Assembly (NCBI GenBank): GCA_024276455.1
Contig: JAJRXE010000339.1
Location: 1 to 14,475, forward strand
Source: Calditrichota bacterium
GTDB taxonomy: Bacteria; Calditrichota; Calditrichia; RBG-13-44-9
DNA: 14,475 nt
Direction: 5' to 3'
Shown: one piece after another, positions 1 to 6,325 of the stretch
Position numbering within the stretch: position 1 is the stretch's first letter
Layout: each line of letters begins with the position of its first letter
Notes under the pieces: model-generated
Seen by the model: the letters and a program-made list of their open reading frames with translations, nothing else
What the model was told of the DNA's origin: nothing
The model's database searches: none
Translations under genes and position numbers: made by a program

Positions 1-1193
1 ATAACGAAACCAACCGGATTATTCTTCGGGAAAGGTTAGAGAGCTGGTCGATGCGCCCCATTCTGGCCACCAATGGAGCAGAAGCCCTGGAGATACTGAA
101 CAAAATCAAAACAAACGGCCAGTCGTTGGATCTGATTTTGCTGGACATTCTGATGCCGGAGATGGACGGTTTCACCCTGGCAGAAAAAATTGTTAAGCAA
201 CCGGAATTCGCCACGATTCCCATTATTCTGTTCACCTCCGCCGGAAAACGGGGAGACGGAGCCCGCTGCCGGGAACTGGGTATCGCCGCTTATTTGACCA
301 AACCCATTAAACAAAAGGACTTGTACCACGCCCTGACGGTGGTCATCGGGCGTTCCAAAACGCAAAAGGAGTCGAAAGAATTGATTACCCTGCACAGTTT
401 AAAAGAACGACAATACCAGCTCCATATCCTGCTGGCCGAAGACAACTTTATTAACCAGAAAGTGGTCATCAGTATGCTTCAGAAAGTGGGGCACAAAGTG
501 ACCGTCGCAAACAACGGGAAAGAAGCGGTAGAGAAGTGGGAAACCGCCCTTTCCGAAAAACCTTACGACGTTATTTTAATGGACGTCCAGATGCCGGAAA
601 TGGACGGATTGGCGGCGACTCAGAAAATTCGCACCCTGGAACAGGAAAAAGGAGTTCACACCATCATTGTGGGACTCTCGGCCCACGCCATGAAAGAAGA
701 TCAGGAACGCTGTTTAAACGCCGGCATGGACGCATATTTAACCAAACCGGTTAAATCAGAAAAACTGTTTACCGTGTTGGATGAGCTCTTTTCGAGCAAA
801 AGGGAAAAAGAGGAAGAAAAAGTGACATCGAAGTCCCAGGAGAATGAGACTGCCTTTGATTCAGCCGTGTTTTTAGAACGCATGGGCGGCGATTGGGACC
901 TTATTAATGAGATGGTGGAGTGGTTCGAAGGAAACATTGAACAAATGCTGGAGGATATTCAAACCGCCATTGCCAATCAGGACGCTGCGGCCCTGAACAT
1001 GTCCGCCCACAGTCTGAAAGGCGTATTAGGAGAATTCGCCGCTCAGAAGGGACATGGCCTGGCTTATGAACTGGAAATGATGGGGAAGAAAGAGAACCTG
1101 CAGGGAGCTTCCGACAAGTTTGGCACCTTAAAAAACGAGGTCGAGAAGATTAAGAACGAATTGCTGGATTTTGTGAAACAGCAGCAAACATAG
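1..1193 (+). CDS. Hybrid sensor histidine kinase, C-terminal part (REC-REC-HPt), 5'-truncated by the window edge
   Basis: The frame is open from base 3 (N-E-T-N-R, with a preceding D implied by the 'at' at 1-2). This is the acidic-pocket start of a receiver domain, so the ATG at 51 is internal and the true start, with sensor and kinase domains, lies off the window. Receiver 1 runs to about 350, with phosphoacceptor Asp in LLDILMPEMDG at 144-146 and Lys in LTKP. Receiver 2 spans about 411-800, with LLAEDN, phosphoacceptor Asp in LMDVQMPEMDG at 582-584 and LTKP. A Glu/Lys-rich linker (about 800-850) leads to an HPt domain (about 857-1180) with phospho-His in AHSLKG at 1008-1010. This is the usual order of a multistep phosphorelay kinase, ending TAG. 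The HPt would hand phosphate to a separate receiver, and the next gene begins with one. The sensed signal cannot be seen. Confidence 0.93.
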   Translation, partial: NETNRIILRERLESWSMRPILATNGAEALEILNKIKTNGQSLDLILLDILMPEMDGFTLAEKIVKQPEFATIPIILFTSAGKRGDGARCRELGIAAYLTKPIKQKDLYHALTVVIGRSKTQKESKELITLHSLKERQYQLHILLAEDNFINQKVVISMLQKVGHKVTVANNGKEAVEKWETALSEKPYDVILMDVQMPEMDGLAATQKIRTLEQEKGVHTIIVGLSAHAMKEDQERCLNAGMDAYLTKPVKSEKLFTVLDELFSSKREKEEEKVTSKSQENETAFDSAVFLERMGGDWDLINEMVEWFEGNIEQMLEDIQTAIANQDAAALNMSAHSLKGVLGEFAAQKGHGLAYELEMMGKKENLQGASDKFGTLKNEVEKIKNELLDFVKQQQT

Positions 1194-1301
1194 TACGAGC
1201 CGTTCGACGGAGCGCTGGTTGAGAGGGAACCATCACGGCGCGATTGTCGAGAGCTCTCTCAGGAGAAACATTGAGGCAGACGGGATTACCTCCTGCCACC
1301 A

Positions 1302-1331
1302 TTGACAGTTCAGCTTTCGATCTAACACAAT
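1302..1331 (+). promoter_or_regulatory. Candidate sigma-70-type promoter for the receiver-phosphatase gene
   Basis: A perfect -35 TTGACA (1302-1307) is followed after 18 bases by CACAAT (1326-1331), a 4-of-6 match to the -10. It would give a leader of roughly 140 bases before the start at 1478. The 284-base gap between the two signalling genes otherwise contains no convincing gene. It holds several short hairpins, for example GGAG/CTCC around 1344-1354 and TTCTGG/CCAGAA around 1424-1441. The weak -10 makes this a tentative call. Confidence 0.35.
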
Positions 1332-1457
1332 ATTTTTAACCGGGGAGTTTCTCCGACGGAAACGACCATCGGGGCAGAGAGCCAATGGGCTACTGTGCAA
1401 GAGCGGAAGATGGAAATCAGAGCGATTCTGGCGCAACCAGAACGTACAAGATGCTAA

Positions 1458-1475
1458 CTCTTTAACGCGTAAGAG
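1458..1475 (+). promoter_or_regulatory. Small hairpin immediately before the start codon
   Basis: CTCTT (1458-1462) can pair perfectly with AAGAG (1471-1475) across an 8-base loop, ending two bases before the ATG at 1478. AAGAG is the only purine-rich, Shine-Dalgarno-like stretch near this start, so pairing would cover it. A 5-bp stem is weak, and it could be chance. Confidence 0.25.
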
Positions 1476-1477
1476 CC

Positions 1478-2680
1478 ATGAAGATTCTGTTGGTTGACGA
1501 CAATTTTGTTTCTCGCCGCTTAATGCAGCGTCATCTGGAAGGAGCGGGACACGAAGTGGTTTCCTGCGAAGACGGGACAAAAGCCTGGCAACGCTTTCTG
1601 AAGGAAGAGTTTGCCATTGTCATTAGCGATTGGATGATGCCGGGAATGGACGGTCCGGAACTGATCCGGCGCATTCGGCAGTCTGGAAAGTCCGATTACG
1701 TTTACATTATTATGATCACCTCGAAAGGTCAGAAAGAAGACTTCATCACCGGCATGGAAGCCGGGGCGGACGATTACCTCACCAAGCCGGTGGATATGGA
1801 GGAGCTACGGGTACGTCTGCGGGCGGGAGAACGTATTATTGACCTGAAAAGACGCCTGGAGGAAAAGAACCGGCAACTGGAATCGGTCAATTCCCGCATG
1901 AAAAACGAACTCATGTTAGCGGCTCAGATTCAAAATTCCCTGCTGCCCAATCAGATTCCAGACATTCCCGGAATGGATTTCGCCTGGTTTTACCAGCCCT
2001 CCCTGGAACTGGCCGGCGACATTTTCAACATCCTCCCGCTGGACGAAAAACATCTGGGTCTTTATGTCGTGGACGTTAGCGGGCATGGAGTGCCAGCAGC
2101 GCTTCTGTCCGTCACCCTCAGTCACCTGCTTTCCCTGCACTCCAGTTCCTCCCTCTTCTTAATGAACCAGGATCATCAGAACAACGGCGTTATTCCCACC
2201 CACTGCACCGAATTAGCCCACTATTTGAATCAATATTTTCAACTGGACAATCACATCGGGCAATTTTTCACCATGCTGTACGGCATTTTAAATCTGGAAA
2301 CGCTGAAATTCAGCTACATTTCCGCCGGCCATCCGGGTATTTTCCACTTTCCCTGGAGCGGCAATCCGACCTACATTCACTATCCCAGTTTTCCCATTGG
2401 AATCGACCGTTCTGCCCGCTACGAATCCCGGGAACTGGAACTAACTCCCGGGGATCGGATTCTTCTGGTGTCCGATGGCATCCTGGAAGCGCGCAACAAA
2501 GAGGAAGAGCAATTCGGCTCCCAGCGGGTTCTGGAAACCATTCACCAATTCGGCAAACTCCCTCTGCGCGAAATGACCGGAAAACTGGTGGAGCAGGTTC
2601 GCCAGTGGACGCACTCCAATACATTCGAAGACGATGTAACCGTGGTAGCCCTGGAAATTCAGGAAAAAGAAGGTCACTAA
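1478..2680 (+). CDS. Response regulator with SpoIIE/RsbU-type PP2C phosphatase output
   Basis: 400 residues. Residues 1-115 form a CheY-like receiver: VDDN near the N terminus, phosphoacceptor D51 in SDWMMPGMDG, T81, and K103 in LTKPVD. Residues about 120-150 are a charged helical linker (LEEKNRQLES) of the signalling coiled-coil type. It runs into LAAQIQNSLLP, the typical entry to SpoIIE/RsbU phosphatases. The PP2C-like domain (about 165-395) shows the metal-binding motifs: AGDIFN (D181), DVSGHGVPAALL (D199), SAGHP, LVSDGILEARN (D333) and EDDVTVVALE (D385/D386). The predicted role is Mn/Mg-dependent dephosphorylation of a Ser/Thr-phosphorylated partner, classically an anti-sigma-factor antagonist, gated by receiver phosphorylation. 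The HPt-bearing kinase just upstream is the obvious candidate phosphodonor. No anti-sigma or antagonist gene is in the window, so the target is unknown. Confidence 0.94.
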   Translation: MKILLVDDNFVSRRLMQRHLEGAGHEVVSCEDGTKAWQRFLKEEFAIVISDWMMPGMDGPELIRRIRQSGKSDYVYIIMITSKGQKEDFITGMEAGADDYLTKPVDMEELRVRLRAGERIIDLKRRLEEKNRQLESVNSRMKNELMLAAQIQNSLLPNQIPDIPGMDFAWFYQPSLELAGDIFNILPLDEKHLGLYVVDVSGHGVPAALLSVTLSHLLSLHSSSSLFLMNQDHQNNGVIPTHCTELAHYLNQYFQLDNHIGQFFTMLYGILNLETLKFSYISAGHPGIFHFPWSGNPTYIHYPSFPIGIDRSARYESRELELTPGDRILLVSDGILEARNKEEEQFGSQRVLETIHQFGKLPLREMTGKLVEQVRQWTHSNTFEDDVTVVALEIQEKEGH

Positions 2681-2698
2681 ATCCACGCCGCGGTTTTT

Positions 2699-2720
2699 CC
2701 CGGGGCGCCCCGATCCCGGG
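2699..2720. terminator. Possible bidirectional terminator hairpin between convergent genes
   Basis: The 42-base convergent gap holds a self-complementary 12-mer (CGGGGCGCCCCG, 2701-2712) and an alternative CCCGGG...CCCGGG pairing (2699-2704 with 2715-2720). Both stems are GC-rich, but no T-tract follows on either strand, so the call rests on position and stem alone. Confidence 0.3.
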
Positions 2721-2722
2721 CA

Positions 2723-3703
2723 TTACGATTCGTCCCTCCGGCTGCTGGGATCGAGCGTCTCCTTCTGGATCTTACGAAAGGCCGAACGAACCAACGATTC
2801 TGCCCCCCTGCGGGGCGCTTTTACTGCACTGCCCACAATGGCCCGGGTAATCCGGCCTGCCGAATTTACCACAATACTACCCAGTAATTTCGACGCTTCC
2901 ACACTGGCCAGCTGACGAATTTTCTTTCTCTCTTTTTCAACGATGGGCGAACAATACTGCCGGGCAATGATGCCTACCCGCAAGGTTAAAAAGGCATTCG
3001 CCGCCCCGTTCACCAGTGAGTTGGTCAAAACGGTGGTCACCATTCCCACTCCGGGAATTCCTTGTGCCAGGCTACTGCCCATAATGCTGCCAACCACCGG
3101 TTCAATCTGCTCACTAACGTCCAGATCTTCCAGTTGGACGGAAGCAAACACGGTGGCCGCCACATTGGCGTACAGGTGGAGCATCTGAGCAAAGGCAGGC
3201 CGCTGGTAGTAAACCTGAGCGACCCGCCAGACCAGGCGGGAGAGCATCATTAGCACGAACAGGCCGTCCAAACGCCCGGATTGCGAAATGGCCGTGGACA
3301 GAAAAACGGTTTTGGCAGTCTGCTTCACATCTTCCGTCGCCAGACGATCCAGTTCCGCAATGGCCTCTTCCACCTCCTTGCGGTTGGAGACGGTTCGACC
3401 CCGCAGCTTCGGATTCTTCCGTAACCGTTTGATAAGACGAATTAAATATTGAGAATATTCCGGAGATTCCCGCGGCGGAGGATCCGGCAGACCCTTCGGA
3501 AGACGAAAATAGAGGAATAACACCCCCAGCAATGCCATCCCATACAAAATAAGCAAAAACCAGAAAACCACCTGGCCCAACAGGGGATTCACCCGGGATG
3601 CCAGAGTCACAATCTGATACGTTTGATTCACTAAAAACAAAACAAAGGCGCCCAGCACCCCGGCACTGATCACCCCAAAGACGAACCGCCAGCTCTTTCT
3701 CAT
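2723..3703 (-). CDS. DUF697 (YcjF-like) membrane protein
   Basis: 326 residues from the ATG at 3703. The frame is open 20 codons further up, but AAGGTGGG lies about 11 bases before this ATG, and the protein then starts with a positively charged end followed by a hydrophobic helix. Two N-terminal membrane segments are visible (about residues 8-26 and 44-66), followed by a Pro-rich linker (GLPDPPP) and a basic helical stretch. The DUF697-like part (about 125-255) contains TAISQSGRLDGLFVL, a YYQRP motif, QGIPGVGM and GAANAFLTLRVGIIA. The C terminus (260-326) is basic and amphipathic. DUF697 proteins are often found with Ras-like GTPases (YcjX-YcjF) and their function is unclear. No such GTPase gene adjoins it here. 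The family call is from remembered motif patterns and the molecular role is unknown. Confidence 0.75.
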   Translation of the reverse strand: MRKSWRFVFGVISAGVLGAFVLFLVNQTYQIVTLASRVNPLLGQVVFWFLLILYGMALLGVLFLYFRLPKGLPDPPPRESPEYSQYLIRLIKRLRKNPKLRGRTVSNRKEVEEAIAELDRLATEDVKQTAKTVFLSTAISQSGRLDGLFVLMMLSRLVWRVAQVYYQRPAFAQMLHLYANVAATVFASVQLEDLDVSEQIEPVVGSIMGSSLAQGIPGVGMVTTVLTNSLVNGAANAFLTLRVGIIARQYCSPIVEKERKKIRQLASVEASKLLGSIVVNSAGRITRAIVGSAVKAPRRGAESLVRSAFRKIQKETLDPSSRRDES

Positions 3704-3868
3704 GATGTTTTTTCCCACCTTAGTCGTTAAAAAGCTTCTTTTTTCTACGCTCCCGAAAATCAAAAGTTGCTCTTCGGACGACGCCCCGGGAAAGCCTGTA
3801 TTCCTGAAAACAGAACGCTCTCCACCGGAACATTTCCACCCCTCGGGTAAAATAAAACCATTTTTTTC

Positions 3869-3884
3869 TTTTCATTAATGAAAA
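3869..3884. promoter_or_regulatory. Perfect 16-bp palindrome, probable operator
   Basis: TTTTCATTAATGAAAA is exactly self-complementary. Its right half (AATGAA, 3877-3882) pairs again with TTCATT at 3887-3892 across four bases. The region therefore carries three TTCATT/AATGAA half-sites in a row across the -35, spacer and start of the -10. This is the geometry of a dimeric repressor or activator site. The protein that binds cannot be named from sequence. Confidence 0.45.
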
Positions 3885-3897
3885 TATTCATTATAAT
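3869..3897 (+). promoter_or_regulatory. Candidate promoter of the beta-barrel/cytochrome operon
   Basis: A perfect -10 TATAAT (3892-3897) lies exactly 17 bases after TTTTCA (3869-3874), a 4-of-6 match to TTGACA, in an AT-rich setting. The -35 and most of the spacer are occupied by a palindrome (separate entry). That arrangement suggests a regulated promoter rather than a constitutive one. A TATAAT can also be read on the minus strand (3895-3890), but no good -35 accompanies it. Confidence 0.5.
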
Positions 3898-4143
3898 ATA
3901 TTTGGATCGAAAAACTTGTATGGTAATGTCTTCTACCTAACTACCTGAGAAACAAGGATTAAACTTTGTACGGTTTCATCTTTGAGAAAAAAATCTTTGT
4001 TTCAACCAGCCTTTTTTCAAACGTGGTTTTTGTACGCTTTTATTCTCAAAACTTAGATATTTCGCATCATTTGCATCGTAAACCATCGTCTTAAACGCAG
4101 TGGAATAAACAAAGAACCAAAACAAAAAGAGAACAGGTTGCAT

Positions 4144-5346
4144 ATGAAAAAACGCATGCTACTCTGGTCTGCCTGTCTGATGTTGCTTTTGGTGCATTTT
4201 GCTTTCGCCCAGTTCCGGGTGAAAGGCGCACTCAATGCGTCTCTGTACGCCTGGCAAAATGCCAACGAAACGCAACTGTGGGACACTTACCTCGGATCCC
4301 ATTTCCGGATTTCTCCGGCAAACGCCCCGGGCCACTATCTGAACACTTACTTTCGAGTCGCGCACCGCGGCGATCCGGCCGAGTGGGAAGAACGTTTTTA
4401 CAATCTTTACCTCAACGTTACCTTGAATCCTTCCTACCAACTCAGGCTCGGACGGCAATTTTTGTACAACGGGGTGCTAAATGGCACGGTGGATGGTCTG
4501 CTCTTGCAGGGGAAGGCGACTCGCTGGTTAAAATTCAAACTCCTGGCCGGTACCCGTACCCCCTGGAACCGGAAATTGGAACCCACCCGCTGGAACGACG
4601 GGGCGGTGTGGGGTGGTTTCACCGATCTTGCCCTTTCCTCTAACCACAACCTGCAGCTCAGTTACCTGCGCCAGAGCCGCCAGGTAAACGGAACCACCCG
4701 GGTCATGTGGGAACAGTTCGGTACCAGCCTCACCGGCTACCTCTTCCGCCAAAGGCTGAATTATTACGGTCGTCTGGATTATAATCTGCAGTCCCAAAAC
4801 TACCAGCAAATTCGTGTGCGTTTAACTTATCTGGGACGGAAACTGACCGCCTCGGCGGAATACAATAGCCAGCGTCCCCGCATCTGGGAAGATTCGTTTT
4901 TCAACATTTTCGACATTAAAGCCTTCAATCAGGCCCGTCTGGCGGCCACCTATCGCTGGAACCGCCTGGACGTCGGGTTACAATACCTTTACACCCGCTA
5001 CGAAGACGGCAGCGACAACCGCGTAATTGGTATGCTGGGAACCCGCTACGGTACATTCGGGGTCGTTTACCAGAGCGGAATTGGAGAATCGAAAAATCTG
5101 GGACTGTACGGCGATTTGCGCATCAACCTGATGCCGAATCTGACCGCTCGTTTCTTCGGAAACTACTACAATTTTGAACGGGCGTACACCAACCTCAGCG
5201 AAGACGCCATCGGTTACTCCGCCGGTCTGATTTACCGCTACAACAAGCATTTCCTGATCCGCGGCGACGTCCAGCAAATGACCAATAGCTATTACAACCA
5301 CGACTGGCGAGGCCTTTTCCATTTAACCTATTTGTTTAGCATTTAG
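4144..5346 (+). CDS. Outer-membrane beta-barrel protein (porin-like), first gene of the cytochrome operon
   Basis: 400 residues from ATG 4144, with AGG six bases upstream. The in-frame TTG at 4138 overlaps that ribosome site and is less likely. A clear type I signal peptide (MKKR, hydrophobic core, AFA before Q at about residue 22-23) is followed by a chain made almost wholly of short, alternating amphipathic segments rich in Tyr, Arg, Asn and Trp. Examples are YQLRLGRQFLYNG, LNYYGRLDYNL, RLDVGLQYLYTRY and LTARFFGNYYNF. The C terminus, TYLFSI, has the aromatic/hydrophobic pattern of barrel-ending strands. I recognise no named family; the predicted role is a roughly 16-20-strand barrel. Two multiheme cytochrome genes follow at once, 45 and then 16 bases apart. 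This suggests it is the outer-membrane sleeve of a porin-cytochrome complex. A substrate porin is the alternative. Confidence 0.82.
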   Translation: MKKRMLLWSACLMLLLVHFAFAQFRVKGALNASLYAWQNANETQLWDTYLGSHFRISPANAPGHYLNTYFRVAHRGDPAEWEERFYNLYLNVTLNPSYQLRLGRQFLYNGVLNGTVDGLLLQGKATRWLKFKLLAGTRTPWNRKLEPTRWNDGAVWGGFTDLALSSNHNLQLSYLRQSRQVNGTTRVMWEQFGTSLTGYLFRQRLNYYGRLDYNLQSQNYQQIRVRLTYLGRKLTASAEYNSQRPRIWEDSFFNIFDIKAFNQARLAATYRWNRLDVGLQYLYTRYEDGSDNRVIGMLGTRYGTFGVVYQSGIGESKNLGLYGDLRINLMPNLTARFFGNYYNFERAYTNLSEDAIGYSAGLIYRYNKHFLIRGDVQQMTNSYYNHDWRGLFHLTYLFSI

Positions 5347-5391
5347 TCTGGACCATTCGGTAGGGGTTGAAATTAACGAGGATGATGAAAA

Positions 5392-6309
5392 ATGAAACAA
5401 TATCTTAAATTCGCTTTAGCTATTCTAATATTAACGCTGTTCACCCTCTCCCCGGTTTTTGGCGAAGAGGCCGCTTCCAACGAGCTCATCTTTTCTCACC
5501 GTTTGCACGTAGTGGAGAACGAATTAAATTGTGCAACCTGCCACCAGGCGGCGGAAACCAGCACCCGGGGAACGGACAACCTGTTGCCGAGCATGGAGAC
5601 GTGCGGCGATTGCCACGACATCGAAAGCGAGAACAACTGCCAGCAATGCCACCGCGACACCGAGAACCCTCGTGCGGTGGCGCGTATTGGCAAATACAGC
5701 CCGATTTTTTCCCATCAGAAGCATCTGGGCACCGGGATGGAATGTAACAGCTGCCATGCCGGAATTGAGAACCAAACCGACACCCGCCAATATATTCTTC
5801 CCAATCAGGTGCAATGCATGGATTGCCACGAGCAAAAACAGGTCAGCAATCAGTGCCAGACCTGCCATCTACCCGGCGAGCAATTAAAACCGGTCAATCA
5901 CACAGCGAATTTTTACCACACCCATGGCGATCTGGCCCGTTCGGTCCAGGAAACCGAATCCCCCCGGAAACCCTGCCAGACCTGCCACCAGGACAACTAC
6001 TGCCAGAAGTGCCACGAAGGGGACAATCTGGACCGTATGTCTCACCCGCTGAACTACGAATTCACCCATTCTCTGGACGCGATTGGTAAAGAGCGAGAGT
6101 GCGCAGCCTGCCACACCGAACGTTCTTTTTGCATCGATTGCCATCGGGACAATCTGGTCATGCCTTACAATCACACAGCCGGTTGGGCTAACCAGATTCC
6201 CGGAGACGGCGGACGGCACCGCCTGGAAGCCCAGCGGGATCTGGAGTCCTGCATGGCTTGCCACGAACAAAATGCCGAGCAAGTTTGCCAAACCTGTCAT
6301 ACCAAATAA
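5392..6309 (+). CDS. Exported dodecaheme c-type cytochrome (cytochrome c3/c7-like modules)
   Basis: 305 residues. Residues 1-24 are a type I signal peptide (hydrophobic core, VFG before EE). There are 12 CXXCH heme sites: C47, C71, C83, C118, C142, C155, C195, C204, C237, C247, C287 and C299. Two three-heme modules come first, each opening with a His-rich FSHxxH element (residues 34-39 and 107-111) and resembling class III cytochromes. Three two-heme modules follow, with candidate distal His in NHTANFYHTH, SHPLNYEFTHS, YNHTAGW and GGRHRLEA. It has no membrane anchor after the signal, so it should be soluble and periplasmic, able to shuttle electrons. It lies 45 bases after the barrel gene and 16 before the lipoprotein cytochrome. 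The start at 5392 is preceded by GAGG; two ATGs just upstream are out of frame. Confidence 0.93.
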   Translation: MKQYLKFALAILILTLFTLSPVFGEEAASNELIFSHRLHVVENELNCATCHQAAETSTRGTDNLLPSMETCGDCHDIESENNCQQCHRDTENPRAVARIGKYSPIFSHQKHLGTGMECNSCHAGIENQTDTRQYILPNQVQCMDCHEQKQVSNQCQTCHLPGEQLKPVNHTANFYHTHGDLARSVQETESPRKPCQTCHQDNYCQKCHEGDNLDRMSHPLNYEFTHSLDAIGKERECAACHTERSFCIDCHRDNLVMPYNHTAGWANQIPGDGGRHRLEAQRDLESCMACHEQNAEQVCQTCHTK

Positions 6310-6325
6310 ATAGGGTAGAAGGAAT

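Larger units (their letters stand above)
3704..4143. other. Divergent, AT-rich intergenic region
   Basis: About 440 bases separate the minus-strand DUF697 gene from the plus-strand electron-transfer operon. No convincing gene is present. Bases 3841-4137 are much richer in A and T than the genes around them. They contain the promoter and palindrome listed separately, and two near-identical TTTGTACG elements (3965-3972 and 4029-4036), each followed by G/C-TTTYAT. A third, poorer copy (CTTGTATGG) lies at 3915-3923. If the promoter at 3869-3897 is used, the operon mRNA has a leader of roughly 240 bases that includes the two TTTGTACG copies. Confidence 0.6.

Noticed and set aside
1194..1477. Riboswitch in the gap before the phosphatase gene
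   Set aside because: I looked for cyclic-di-GMP and other familiar aptamer cores and saw none; only short hairpins are present.
1233..1580. Minus-strand frame opposite the phosphatase start
   Set aside because: Arg/Pro/Leu-rich shadow with no domain; it overlaps the clear receiver coding sequence.
3704..3763. Longer start for the DUF697 protein at 3763
   Set aside because: The extra 20 residues look like leader DNA, and a ribosome site precedes the ATG at 3703.
3869..3900. Fur box
   Set aside because: The half-site is TTCATT/AATGAA, which does not fit the GATAAT-type Fur pattern well enough to name a regulator.
4138..4143. TTG start for the beta-barrel at 4138
   Set aside because: It overlaps the AGG ribosome site that is well spaced for ATG 4144.
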